Below are positions 21,007 through 34,400 of a DNA stretch of 64,000 bases, piece after piece. The position numbers were made by a program, and so were the translations under genes. Numbering within the stretch: the stretch's first letter is position 1; the number at the start of each line of letters is the position of its first letter. Source of the stretch: Adiantum capillus-veneris (lineage: Eukaryota > Streptophyta > Polypodiopsida > Polypodiales > Pteridaceae); NCBI GenBank assembly GCA_014529385.2, contig CM043948.1:26353768-26417767 (forward strand). The letters are read 5' to 3'. A model generated the notes under the pieces. The model had not been told where the DNA came from. It saw nothing but the letters and a program-made list of their open reading frames with translations, and searched no databases.

Positions 21007-23583
21007 AATCGTTTTCATCTCGAAAACAAGAGTGGTGATACACTAATGTTTTCCATAGTGCCATCCTTCATGGATCCAGCTGGTTGCTTGACTGAAACAC
21101 AGTTCAGTAGGAGGTTCAATGAAACCAAGAGTAACATCTTGATTTTTCACATTGTTATCCATTTGCAACCATCTTGGGTTACCGGATCCAATCCTACATA
21201 CTGTGTAGACTCCATTTAGAACGCACATGAGCATGCTAAACAAGTTATCACAACAAAGATGTACCCAAAAGAGTACCTCTTTTGACGTAATTTATCAGCA
21301 AAATATAAGTCCTTGATTTGTTCTCAATTTTCTTTAGTAACTCCACCATAACGAGGGTTCAAGGTTAAGAACCTGAATTATACATATAGAGACTAAACCT
21401 AGTCGCAAATATGCTTCAACTTATGGTAAGCAAACTCCAACTAGAGCAATAAATGCTTACTAATTGGATTGCTTGGTGCCAACATACGCACTTTGCATAT
21501 CCTTTAGCACAACATTACACTTTGTAATCTACCTATTCTACTTATCCCCTTGGATACTGACAGTAGTGAGGTGTGTGGGATTCCCCACGGTTTACAAAAA
21601 GTCTTCCAAATGAGTGGTAGATGGGGATCACAATGCTGTACAACATTGCTAAGAAAATAACAATGTCGTAAATAATCATCCTGGTAAGGTGAAAGATCCA
21701 CAAGCACCCAAACCGAGCCATGACCTCTATTGGTGATTGGTAGATCCAAAAGTAATCTCATAGAGATACTGCACATAGAGTGCAAAATGCTTTATAAGCA
21801 ACTACTGTGATGAATATGCATGCCGCTCCAAATAATCCTTTGCTAAACATTAGGGCCCATAACACCCAATGTGCATGCATTTAGCAAAAACAAATCTGAA
21901 CCTGCATATCCATGATCATACGTGACAATACTTATGGAGAATGTGATGCTTCTAGCACACATTAAAGAGTAGTGTAACTAGTTTTGACAAGAAACTAAAT
22001 ACTTTCTGGTGCAATCATCTGCAAGCCTTGCTGAAACGTTTGAACCATAATAGAAGGTGAAACATTAATCAATTCTGGGTACAAATAGTGAAATCTTTTC
22101 ATTAACAACTCATAGATTTGCTATCTGCATAAACAACCATCCATCAATGTTGTTTAGCCGCACTTGTAACCTTAACAAGTCGTTCTGCGTATCAAACAAT
22201 TTTTGGCCACTGAAATTGTTCATGATAAGATGTGCTGAAAATGTTCTAGAAAATGGATTTGACCAACACCTAGGGACATCATTGCGACACATAATTGAAG
22301 TAGCAGTGCCAGTGTCAATCCCAGAGACTCCTATTCTCCACATGTGGAAGATGTCTCATGTAAGGATGTTTGAAAAAAGAACATCCTTCAAGTACGAGAT
22401 GCAGTTGGGTGTGGAGGTAACTGCAAACACTCTACGATGTGAGTGAGAGGGATCCTCATTATCCTTACTCCACACTGTCTAAACCAAACTCCTTGAGTTC
22501 CTAGACCATGTTGTATCCCATGTGACAATATGTGCCAAGTCAAAACCTACAAGTGGGTTCATAACTGTGTAATGAAAAAATTGATTTTGGACATGACAAC
22601 CCAAATTTCTTGGCTCTTACATGACCTTGTCATCTTGCTGAAGAGCAAAAAATGGATGAAAACATAGAAGTTTATGCATTCTACTTGGAAAAGAAAATAG
22701 AAACAAAACCAAATCAAATGTGTACCTGGAGGTTGAACCTAGTGTTCACTTATCCGTAGTGAAAGGCACCTGCCCAAATTTCCTGCCTGCAAAAGGCTTA
22801 GGAACACTAATTGAAACTTAGTGAAATGTAAGTAGTATTGCACATGTAACCTTGGGTGCTGCCTTTGCAATCCAAACCTCTTGGTTAAAATCGACATTGT
22901 CAAACCCCTTGGTTAGACTTTTGCAGGGAAACTACCCAACTAGCCGCCAATCCTTGGCATGTATTCGTGACCCCCCTTGAGTTTGCCCTTGGTACTTTGG
23001 AAACTTAAAATTGTCCATACCTCTTGACAATTGGTGAACGTCTTTCCTTGAAAGCGTAAGTGTGAAGGTTGACCATCAATACTTAATAAGTGATTTAGTA
23101 ATCACGAGACGTGTCTTACCCCAAAACTATACTCCTATAAACACTCTTAGTGCTATAGATAAAATAGGAGATCCACTCAAGTTGGAATCATATTCACTGC
23201 TAGATTTTTTTCGGACCCAAAAATCCATAATCTTGGGTTTTTGTGAATAGCCGTGCTATCGTAAATGTTGTGGAGAGTCGTGTTGTCAAAAATGCTGGCT
23301 TCATCTATACACCTTGGCAGAGATAAGCCTTTACGAGTTTAAGATGTTCAAAAACTCAACTTGAAATTCACACTTAAAGTGTGTAGTGTTAAAATAATGC
23401 CCAAAAAATCGCTAATGGTGGCAAGACTCTGGCTTGTCCATTAGAAGCGATGGGTACTCAAATAAATAGAACTATTTGATCACTGATGGATTACAAACAT
23501 ATGGCTCTTAGCCAATCCTGTTATTGTATTGATATAGAAAGATTTCAATAAAATCACCTTTCCCACATAGAAGTTTTGGGGAG

Positions 23584-23695
<112 letters not shown>

Positions 23696-24056
23696 TGTTG
23701 AGCTGAGGAAAACCCCTTATTTGAATGTGGTGTATGCCCCTTGCCTATGCTCCAGTGCAGACCATGACTGTGTCATAGCTTATCCTATAAGATTACAACA
23801 GTATTCGTGTACAACGCTCTTGTAGAGAGAGATACCATAATTTACATATGGACCCACCTAGCGTACATGTGGTCATGACTACACCAGAGTGACGTAGGTA
23901 TGGAACTTTGCCTGTGAAGAAACATTTTAAAAAATGCTTGAAACATCCATAACTGAGGTCGTCCTTGACAGAGTAGCTAGTGCTATAGCGGAAACATAAA
24001 TAACAATGAGATGGAATTATATCAATCTCACTGACATGCCATGCACGTAGAGGTGT

Positions 24057-24180
24057 AAGCCCTTGGTGACATTAACAACCCTACGGATTGAGTCGATACC
24101 AGAAGTGCCTTGCACAATCGTCCTTGGCGACATTGACGGTCCGACAGATTGAGCCGATACCAGAAGTGCCTTGCACAATC
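24057..24180. repeat. 62-bp tandem duplication
   Basis: Two diverged copies, each ending CGATACCAGAAGTGCCTTGC then ACAATCG. Confidence 0.9.
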
Positions 24181-25894
24181 GGGCATGGATACATCACAAT
24201 TTGTCATTTTCATACGTGAAATATCCTTACTTTGCCAAATTCTTGAACTTGTGTTCCAATGCCCTTGATTTGAAGTCAACATCAAGATCTTGGCATGGGT
24301 TTGAATCCTTGCGTCTCATAAATGTTGTCAAAGCACTTTGCTTTGTACAATAGACAATCGTCGCCAACGTAAAGTTAAAATGTAGAAAGACAAGAAAACT
24401 TGAAATTATCTAACCTGGTTGCCCTGCTGTGTGGCGAGTTGTCGAGTTTTTGAAGCAAAAACTCGCTTAAATCTGGCTCATAGCCATATTTGATGCTCGA
24501 ATGAGAGAGCGTATGTATCATATACGCCCTCGTGTGATTTAAAAACCTGCATATAGCTTGGCAAGTTTCCCTAAGTTTGTATGCTATTAGCATATTCGAA
24601 ACTTTGGAAACTGCTATGCCAAATGCTGAAAGGGAAGCCTTCCTTTGCATAAGTACTCATGGAGTTCTGGTGCTCATAGCTAACAAATACTCTTGCCAAT
24701 TGACAATGGCATAGCAAAAGAAAGTCGACCTTGTCAAGCATTCAAAGATAATTGAATTTGTCGAATTGCACAATGTATTGAAAAATTAAAAAATACTTGC
24801 AAGTGATGTACTTCGTACGTGCTTGGCTTGCTTATTGTAGTCTTGAAGATTTTGTAGACAGAGTCTTGCTCCCGTGATGTCTTAGAAAACTCGTCGGATC
24901 ATGCATGCCGACAATGAGTGGATCATATCCATGTCTGAGTACATCATGGGCAAATGACTCGCCTAGGAGCCATGCCTTGGAAAAATTTCTTGACAGCTTC
25001 TTGCAATTATAGTTAATGGTTGGCCTTGCCAAGTTCCTTGACCCTACAAGTCACAGGTTTACCGTTTACGCCACAGGCATTGCCTGTACTTGCATACTAC
25101 TAAACAATCGTGTCTTCACTTGTTGTTGGGCTATACTCACGCTTTGACATTTGTCCTTGACAAACATCCCTTGGAACAAGCTCCCCTTCCACCATAAGCC
25201 ATGGTCTTGAAGAGTGCTTTTACGACCATCAAAAACTTCTATATCGAAAAAATCCATCAAATATGAAGCGATTGTCTTGAAGGTCATGGCTTCACATCGT
25301 TAGCAATGGTGGATAACCAAAAGTGTGCTTCCCAGCTGGAATCTATTATAGTTGGGTTGAAGGCAACAAATCAATAACCTTTTCATGTCAATGGTTCTCA
25401 GGGACCCCTTCCATGCATTGCATAAATCTTGCGGGGGTTCGATACTTGCCCCAACTCTGTCAAAGTTTCTCCAACTCTAGAAAATCCACTCCTCGGACTT
25501 GCTAAATTCAAGTCCATGACCATCGTCTTGGCCAAGATTCTTTGCCCTGGCTTTACCTAAAGAAGCCGATGATCCACCACCTGAGATTTTTTTTGCAAAT
25601 TCACAAATGTCTTTGTAATTTTCAGAGTGTGCAGGAATTCGCTTCATCTCGCCTTGCCAACTGCATGTAATGTCCCTTGGCGCCAACTCATCGCCTCGCC
25701 TTGCGAGAGGAGGGCAAATGAGGAGGGGTGTGCCATTACGAGTTTACTCCTTCTGTGGGAAAGGCCCCTAGGGTAGCCTTAGAGCACCCTTAGGGCACCC
25801 AAATGTGAAAACAAGCTCCATTCTTCGCATGGTGATGGCGGGTTGACCTTGTACCCTTCTCCTTCCCTCCTCCATAGCTTCTCCCTTCCCCTGA

Positions 25895-25906
25895 GCTCTG
25901 ATACCA
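25895..25906 (-). promoter_or_regulatory. LARD-like element, primer binding site
   Basis: Minus strand TGGTATCAGAGC, complementary to initiator tRNA-Met, one or two bases inside the right LTR. Confidence 0.85.
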
Positions 25907-25907
25907 A

Positions 25908-26324
25908 TAAAAGGTAGAGGGGGCTAGAACATGCTAATCTACACCTAGCCATGCTTTATATAGGCCCTTGGCCTACTAATCATAGAGACTCCCTTGTCTG
26001 TGCGTGAAAGCATGTTAACGTGTCACACTTTTTCATGTCCCGGACAATGCTAACTAGCATAATTTTGACATATGCTAACTAGTACAATAACATGAGCTAC
26101 ATCTCCAAGATCTATGACGTATGATGTATTGATAGAAAGCTCTTGAAACAAGGAATCCAAATATACAACCTTCGATTTTTTTTTATATTATTTGTAAAAA
26201 TTTTACTGGACGCCAAACTTTTTTAAGATGTGCTGACTTCAAAATGCTAACTAGCACAAAAAAGCGCAACACGTTAACATGCTTTCACATGTCCGTCTTG
26301 GCCCTTAACCTTGCCCGGTCCTAC

Positions 26325-26328
<4 letters not shown>
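25908..26328 (-). repeat. LARD-like element, 5' LTR carrying a MITE
   Basis: Matches 20847-20989 on both sides of the MITE at 26004-26288. Its outer end stops at CTACCCTT and passes into (CT)n, so about eleven terminal bases present in the other LTR (GGCACGACA) are missing. Confidence 0.75.
26004..26288. mobile_element. MITE, 285 bp, with perfect 20-bp inverted ends
   Basis: Left end GTGAAAGCATGTTAACGTGT; the right end is its exact reverse complement (26269-26288). The interior is AT-rich without a gene and has further partial symmetry: GCTAACTAGCA occurs in both arms. The sister LTR at 20930-20960 lacks the insert (ATTGC joined to ATGTCC). A target duplication is not obvious, so I do not assign a superfamily. 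A loose copy of one end occurs at 36864-36893. Confidence 0.85.

Positions 26329-26391
<63 letters not shown>
26329..26391. repeat. (CT)n microsatellite at the LTR border
   Basis: About 62 bp, starting exactly where the right LTR homology ends. Confidence 0.96.
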
Positions 26392-26393
<2 letters not shown>

Positions 26394-26440
26394 CAATTAC
26401 AAAAATAATTTTCTTCTCTGATAAAGGGGATCGTCCTCAA

Positions 26441-26588
26441 CCATGCATGCATGAGCCTATCCTGGCCTTATAGCAATCGGCACCAAAGCAATGACCTAGA
26501 TTAGCTCCCACTCACCATGCATGCATGAGCCTATCCTGGCCTTATAGCAATCGGCACCAAAGCAATGACCTAGATTAGCTCCCACTCA
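26441..26588. repeat. 74-bp tandem duplication
   Basis: Two copies starting CCATGCATGCATGAGCC at 26441 and 26515, practically identical. Confidence 0.96.
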
Positions 26589-26749
26589 TCTTGTTGTTAG
26601 ATGGGTCATTAAGGCACATGAGAAAAGTCTCTTTGTGTATGCACACTTTGCCGCTGCAAGTTTTAGAGTCTAATCACCAAAAAATACTTAAGTGCTTAGC
26701 TTTTGATTGCATTTGAGCTTACTTTCCTCTCGTTTATAGCACAAACTGC

Positions 26750-26927
26750 CCCTTGTGTACTTTTCTTTCCTTGTGGCTTCCTAGAGTCTTGAAGAATTGA
26801 GAGTAGTTGATCAGTTTAACATCCAACATGAAACGTGTTTCATTTGGTCACATGGATCATATTTGGCATACAACATATGACATGTTTTATCTATTCCCTT
26901 AGGTCATATTTGATCTTCGAGGAGGAT

Positions 26928-26983
<56 letters not shown>

Positions 26984-27066
26984 CTATCTACGTACTTTTC
27001 TTTCCCTGCCGCTTCCTAGAGTCTTCAAGAATTGAGAGTAGTTGATCAGTTTAACATCCAGCATGA
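26750..27066. repeat. Direct repeat of about 80 bp, 240 bp apart
   Basis: GTACTTTTCTTTCC, then GCTTCCTAGAGTCTT, GAATTGAGAGTAGTTG and ATCAGTTTAACATCCA occur at about 26758-26832 and 26992-27066. Between them lies (CT)n passing into (CTAT)n (26932-26990). Confidence 0.9.
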
Positions 27067-27070
27067 AATG

Positions 27071-27496
27071 TGTGATCATTATATGTGGGAGAATAAATGG
27101 GAACAAGGGCTAGAATATAGACATGTGCTTATGGATCTATCTCAACACAGGGCCATAGTCAAAGGGTCCAAATGAGAGACGGTCTGTCAAAGAGCAATGC
27201 TAGAATGGAGCTTGAAAGACCTCAGGGTTAAATTCATTAAAGACCTCCAATGGTTAGTATAAAAGTCCTTAGACCTTACGTTAAGCTAGGCCTATGCTTG
27301 AGGTGTTTGATGATTAAAATGCTTGAGATTCTTGATAGATAAGGTGCATGCTTAAGCTAGGCATGAGCTTGAAAAGTCAAATCAATCCCTACAAGGAGGG
27401 GGAGAGCCCTTGAAGCTAGGGACATGAGTGAGAGAGAGCCCATACTCTTGCTAAGCTTGTGCTTGTTGACTAAGGTGCTCGAGAAGCTTCCCATGC

Positions 27497-27535
<39 letters not shown>

Positions 27536-28638
27536 GTGAGTTGCATGAGGAGCTTGAGTCAAAAAGTGCCCTACAAAGGAGGGAGCGAGCCCCAAATCTA
27601 GGGAATGATTTGACCAACCCCCCACCCAAAGGACACCCCTTCCTCAAGGGGCACAAAGACACATGCCAAGCTCTCCCTATGCTTAGCCACATGGGATGCA
27701 TAGATCCTATTGGCTAGGCTAAAGAGGGTTCCAATGAGCATTTAGTTATTTAATTAATTTTCTAAAGAATTTTCCAAGCCCTCTCTCTCAAAGGGGAAAG
27801 GAGGACACTTGTCCAAATGCTACCATGGTTGCTTTGATATGCATGTGATTGGCTAGGGGTGCAGGGGTCCAATCAAATGCATGCTTTAGCTACAATGAGG
27901 GGTCAACCAAAGAAGGTGGGGGTGTGTTTGGGGGGTATACTCTCTCTCACACGCACTCAGATGCTCATTCTTGCTTGGCAAAGTGCAAGAGCTCCATCTC
28001 CTTCTACAAGCTTGTTGAGAAGTTGAGGGCCTACACCAACACTCTTGGCTATGGAATGCAAATCCAACCAAGAGCCATGCTCCAATGCTTAAGCTTGCCA
28101 TCTTCTTCATCATCATTATTATTCTATGCTATGCAACAAGAGTGATGATAAGCGAGGAACTATCTCTTTCTCGTATGTTACGTCTTCTTCCTCTTCCCTA
28201 TCCTCATTCTCCGCTAGCTCTCTCCACCTTCGAAGGTGTTTGAGGCCTTGGGATTGAGGCCATGGATGGTTAATGATTTTACAAAGATTATGTTATGCTC
28301 GTGATGCATGAAGGTTTCCATATTCATTGCATCACTTAGGCCACAAGGAACACAAAGATTGTATTGTACCAAGTCTCTCTTAATGGGAGAATCTATAATA
28401 CAAAAGCCTATTGGAGGGGGGACCGACTCCACATAAATCCGGTCCTCAACTGTTGTCATGTTCTCTAATTCTCTCTCTTGCAAAAGTATTGTTCATGCCA
28501 AGTTAATTAAGTATAATGGTTACGTTGCTACCGCTGAATAAGTTCACCCTCTATGGTCTCAAAGCAGTCTCATGAAAATGCTCACCTTAATTCTCTTAAT
28601 TTTGCTATTCTCAAAGTTCGTAGGCCATTTCCATTACA
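27071..28638 (+). repeat. Solo LTR of the gypsy 1/gypsy 2 family
   Basis: Plus-oriented and homologous over most of its length to LTRs at 10080-11659, 46574-48249 and 62257-62709. Examples are GTGGGAGAATAAA, GGAACAAGGG, GACCTCCAA; GCTAGCTCTC, CTTCGAAGGTGTGAGG-type text; and the end GGCC then ATTACA, where the full LTRs have GGCCATTAAATGTTACA. No internal sequence follows it. The first 70 bases of the LTR are missing or changed. It contains a 36-base poly-G run at 27499-27534. Solo LTRs arise by recombination between the two LTRs of one element. Confidence 0.75.
27499..27534. repeat. Poly-G run of 36
   Basis: Uninterrupted G tract on the plus strand, inside the solo LTR. Such length is prone to assembly and polymerase error, and could fold as G-quadruplexes. 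Confidence 0.95.
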
Positions 28639-28998
28639 ACAAGCCTACAAAATGCGATAAAAGATGATGTGCATGTCTTGATTTTTCGTCGTCTAGGTGC
28701 AAATAACCAATCTAGTGGTGAAAATTCAGGCCAGCTAGAATGCATCGTCTTTCCATCCAAGTTAAGTCAGTGTGGGTGTGAGCCAAAATGTCTGCTTATC
28801 CCAAGTAATGATCAAGTAATAAGAGTTGGCAGTGACATTATGGACACTTGATTCGCATACCAAGTAGTCCTCACCATTGCTTCATTGAGATTCAACATCC
28901 ACATACCCAATACTACTGCATGATTTTGAAATGCCAGAGTCAATAGCCTACACCACCACCAAATGATTGATGGTAATGGATGAGAGGTCGATGTGTTG

Positions 28999-29004
28999 CC
29001 CCCC

Positions 29005-29076
<72 letters not shown>

Positions 29077-29173
29077 CATGCAGTTTCCCTCGCTCTCTCT
29101 TGTTGTGTACGCGTAGTGCTACTGCAGGTGAGACCTCTCTCTCTCCCCCCTTGGGTATACCATGCGTTAGTGG

Positions 29174-29255
<82 letters not shown>
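28999..29255. repeat. Poly-C(CT)n and (CT)n(CA)n tracts
   Basis: Poly-C 28999-29015 passes into (CT)n to 29074; 100 bases of unique sequence follow; then (CT)n 29177-29227 passes into (CA)n to 29255. Confidence 0.95.
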
Positions 29256-29313
29256 CAATCCGCAATTGCGGTAGCTCTCTTGAAGCGCATGAGCTGGGAG
29301 TAAAATACCAAGC

Positions 29314-29526
29314 TTAATGCGGTCGGGACTGTAGGTGCAGGAGCAGCAAACGGGGTTGCCTCGATTCACCCACGGAATGGGGTTGGAAAGAATCTCTTGT
29401 CGGTGCCCATGCTGCCACATACTCTTTCATCTTCTTTACCATCATCTCTTGCTGTCTGCTTGGCATGCTGGCCTTCTGCGTCTCTCCCCACATCTCGTCC
29501 GTCATGCTTACAATAGCTGACACCAC
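29314..29526 (-). pseudogene. Possible gene fragment, unknown function
   Basis: A 70-codon frame with natural amino-acid composition (SIVSMTDEMW-like start, then QQEMMVKKMKEYVAAWAPTR), unlike the repeat-made frames around it. Upstream it is open for about fifteen more codons (NIINTVVS) before two stops. I recognise no family. It could be an exon remnant or chance. There are no clear splice sites that I would trust. Confidence 0.25.
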
Positions 29527-29737
29527 TGTGTTAATGATGTTGCCATCGTTGGGTGTTCATCACCTTGAAGACACTGCACATGAGCAGTCTAGAAATAGCT
29601 GGGTCGGCTTTCATCATGGGTAGGTCATCTAGAGCATTGCCCATGCAAAACTAGCTTCATCATAACAAATGCATGCAACAAGAAGCCATATAATTGGAAT
29701 TTGGTGTAGCCCAAGGGAGTAATGAAGTTGAAGCCAT

Positions 29738-29908
<171 letters not shown>

Positions 29909-30149
29909 ATTGCTACATGCTTTTTAAACCATGCCCCCCTTTCCCCTTAAAAAACCGTCCCTGATCTGCTTCTAGTTTCTCTGCACCTAGGGCACTCTCG
30001 AGTACACTGTCCATTTTTTTATTTATTTAAAGGGGGGTTTTTGTCACCTGGGTGGCTAGTTTTTTGGCTTTATACTTGGTTGCCTCTGTTTTCCCCCCCT
30101 TGATTGGATGTCTTTGAAATTTTTGACACTAGGCTACATAGCTTGGATT

Positions 30150-30150
<1 letters not shown>

Positions 30151-30182
<32 letters not shown>
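30151..30182. repeat. Poly-C run of 32
   Basis: Uninterrupted C tract. Confidence 0.96.
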
Positions 30183-30183
<1 letters not shown>

Positions 30184-30677
30184 CCCTCCCTTCTCTTCCC
30201 CTTCTAAATGGGAGTTTAAAACCCCGTGTGGGATTACTGCCTTGTGGGACTACTTCCGATTACATGGGACTCTACCACTTGCAAGGTGCCCGTTGGGCCA
30301 CTTATTAACTCTCAAAATGTGGAGGGCTTTATGACCCGTCTGTAGTGGCGTATGCATAATGCCTGTTCATGCTTAGTATTCTGCTGCTAATGACTCTCTC
30401 TCTTTCACCTTCTCCGTAAAACCACCTGCATGCTTATTGCTTATGATAGTCACCCTCTCACCTTACGTAACCTCTAACAAGTGAAGATCATGACGTCTGC
30501 CTCTCGTTTTCTTAAGCCTTGGGTGTCAAGCTGAGCTGAATGAGCAAATCAAGTGGGGATCTTCCATACGTTGCATTCATTAACACCTCCACCTACGTAA
30601 CTTTTTTTATAAGGAGGTGAGAGTTGCTTTGGCCCTTCACTTAGCCTTGATTTTGTGTTTTGTGTGTGTTTTTGAAA

Positions 30678-30683
<6 letters not shown>

Positions 30684-30728
<45 letters not shown>
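30684..30728. repeat. (GA)n microsatellite
   Basis: About 45 bp of GA. Confidence 0.96.
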
Positions 30729-30731
<3 letters not shown>

Positions 30732-31023
30732 TCAGTCTGTTTGCTTACCGTGGTGCTATGGAGTTGATTGTTTAGTCACTGGCCAAAAAAATGTGGTCTT
30801 AGTTTAGAAATGGTGTACCATTGAGTACTTTGCATGATAGGAAGGTTTTCTTTAACACATATATGTTTTCTGCAGCATACTGATCGGTATACATGTTTAT
30901 TTTTTTTACATACAGTAAATTGTTGTTTAATGTTGGAATTGATGAATGGGGTTTTCTCATGGGTGTTCTATTTTCCCCGTGATACCATTTGATAATTATG
31001 ATGCAAATTTACTTCAACACCTG

Positions 31024-31064
<41 letters not shown>

Positions 31065-31299
31065 CAGGTGCAATGAGGTTCTGGTCAGTGAGAGAATCAA
31101 AGTTGATAAACTTAAAAAAAATGGACACATTTAAAGATTGATCATAGGCCATGAGGCATGAGCTCAAAGCCACAAGTGAGGGGGAAAAAATCTCAGATTT
31201 CTCTTAAAGAGAACGAATTGTGTCTTGGAAACGTTAGGCATTGCCAACCAATGGAGCAGGTAACCCCTTCATCCATAGCACACACGCATGCAATGTAGT

Positions 31300-31382
31300 C
31301 TCTCAACTCTCTCTCTCTCTCTCTCTCTCTCTCCCTTTCAAACACACACATACAACAATGTTGTCACATGGGAGTGGTCCCC

Positions 31383-31463
<81 letters not shown>

Positions 31464-34400
31464 GTGACGTTGTAGTGGAGTAAGCCTCGGCCTTGTATAA
31501 GGTCTATGTGTGTGTGTACGTGTGTGTGCGCGCGCGCTATTGAGCGGACAAAATGATGCTATCGAGCGAAAAAAATGGCACTATTTCTTGCTAAATTTTG
31601 TTGCACGCACGAGTATTGGTGGCACATCATATTGCTCGTTATTTTTTTAATCTTCATAAAGAAATATAATAGATGTATAGCATGAACGCATGGTTAATGA
31701 GCGTTTCATTTTAGTTGAGACATTGAAAGTTGTCTCGGGGTCTTTTGTGCACTCTATTTCACTCTCTACTATTCTCTCCTCTTTCTTTGTGTGCCAGAAT
31801 GACATATTTACTTTCACTTGGTCGCTTATGGGTCCACTTTCATTTATCCACATTCAGAGGTAACATTGGATGCTAAGATGTGTTAGTGTGGTTTGGCTCA
31901 TGGGTTTAAACTCTATGTTAAGAGGGGTGAAAATTCCCTCCTTTATCTTTTGGTTTTACACTCTAATGTAATATAAATTGTGTCCTAATTAAAAATGTCA
32001 TAAACCGGAGGGGAGGTATCTCTCACAAAAACGAAGCATAGACTACACACCATAATCCCTAATGTATTCCTAATGATTAAAAGATATTTCTAATGGCTTC
32101 AAAAAAATTAAAAGGTGCTCTTAGTTCAAAGATTCCTTTCACAAACAAGAAAAATGATGCATTAATCTATCGCACATAACATAGGCAATGACAAAATCAC
32201 ATAGATTTGAAACAATATTACCTAAGAAAGATGAATAGAACATTGGGGGAGAGAGAGACAGAGAGAGAAAAAAAAGCTAATGAGAACTTTGAAAAAAACG
32301 CTAAAAAAAAATAAAAGAGTAAAAAAACACCTATTTATATGGACACAAAAAGTCTTTTGTTTTTTTACCTTTATCTATCTTTTCATTTCTTGCCGTGAGC
32401 CTTCGCTTATGCACTTAATATGTTTTGAAAGAATTTTTATTTTTATGAGATTGGGGAGACCCAGATTGGATAAAGGTATACTTATAGGCTGCGCGTGTCC
32501 TATGTGCCCTGCCGAATGAAAGCTGCGCGTGTCCTATGTGCCCTGCCGAACGAAAGCTGCGCGTGTAATCCCTGAGAGTAATAAAAGCGCGTCAAGGTAT
32601 ACTTATAGGCTCGTCTGTCCTATGTCCCCTGCCGAACGAAAGCTGCGCGTGTGCCCACTCATTTCTCTAATAAGTATGGGAAGCTGAGCAGAACGGTTGT
32701 GGGGGGATTTGATGTGTAGCAGAGTTCGAACTATCTCTTTGGAGGTGGGGCGTTGTTTGGGAGCCTGAGCAGTGCAGGAAAGTGCCAGCTCCATCGAGTC
32801 AAACGCCTCTTTTTGCTTGTTGCCGGCCTCCACGCCCAGGCGCAAGGTGGGGTTCAGGGCAACCAGGTATTTGTCCGGCCACAAGCGTTTCACCTCTATG
32901 CCTTGCTCGTAGAACACCTCACTCGTTGGCTGCCTCCCTGTCACAGTAGCACCACACCATAGCTGTAAATGTCGCTCTTCACTGAATTGTGAGCCAGTTC
33001 TGCGCATTCTGCAACAGGACATGATGCGGTATATTAATGTTTCGCCCTTTCACATGTTAAGCAAAGTGCATTACTTGAGGATGATTAAGGCCATTCCTAT
33101 GCTGCTAGTTAGACCAGGAATGACGCGCCACACCTGGTGCGACCATGTGCGCATGATGGATGTGGTTCCTTAATGCAGATTTTGAAACTTGCCTGAAGAT
33201 GGCATGCACAGATCATTGAGGAACAGAGTTTCTGAAGAAGAGTGAATGAAATCCGAAATACCAGAGAGCTACAGTATGGACCCTGAACACAGTGCCAGGT
33301 ATATGTGCATGCATTTAAAGCAGCCAAGACATTCAATGAGCCGATGAAACTTGCTGATAAATTGTGGAGAGAGAGATTAAGATCTGGAGCAATGTAGCCA
33401 ACAGATCCTCTGAAGTAGGATGCTGAATAGGAATTGTTGCCGGGGCTCAGGATCTGTGCTATACCAAAATTGGAGACATGTGCTGTATACACCTCGTCGA
33501 GCAAGATGTTGCTTGGTTTCAAATCGCAGTGGATTATGGATGGGTCACACTCACGGTGCAAATACACCAATGCTTGTGACACATCTAATGCTATGTCCAT
33601 TAGCCTCCTCCACTTCAGTTGGTATCTGTCATTTTCAAAGAGCAGCTTTTCAAGGCTTCCGTTGGGCATGTACTCCAGCACTAAAGCTTTAATGTCGAGG
33701 TTGCAACAGGTGCTCAATATACGCACAAGATTTCTGTGTCTTATCTTGTCAAGTGTGTTGCATCCTTTATGGAAGAAGTAGTCAGCTTTGTCAAGGTTAT
33801 CCTCCTAGTTGAGTTTCTTCACAGCCACCACTAGCCCCTCCTTGAGAGTAGCCTTGTAAACTTTGCTGGTTCCACCACTCCCTATCAGGTTTATATCAGC
33901 AAATCCCCCTGTGGCAACATCAAGCTCCTCAGCTGTGACTCTCAATGAAGATGCGGTCTTACTTGAATCTAACCATAAGCATCAGAGCATTAGAATCTCG
34001 TAGAATGACCATGCTATTGAGCTAGGGAACCCAATTTCAAAGTAGATACCTTGGTGGAGTCTACGCTTCTTGTGCGCTAGTGACCGATGCCTCCTGTACC
34101 ATAGAAAAAGGCCACATGCAATAATCAGGGCACCCACTATGCCACAAGCGAGGAAGAAAATGGTTGACCTTGGAACCTTCTTTCGAGTTGGCTCCGGGCA
34201 TAGAGCAACGAGTGGAGGGCCACAAAGCCCGGCATTGTCAGCAAATGAGCTAGCAGTAACGTTGAGTTGCAAGAGATTAGCAGGTATCTGCCCTGTCAAG
34301 AGGTTTGTGGAGAGATCAAGTGACACAAGGCTCATGAGCTTGCCCAACTCCTTTGGTATTTGCCCTTGTAGTTTGTTGTGTGAGAAATTCAATGTCGTAA

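Noticed and set aside
22147-22446. 99-codon plus frame inside the LARD-like element
   Set aside because: No motif, wrong strand for the element, and length possible by chance in 5 kb of AT-rich sequence.
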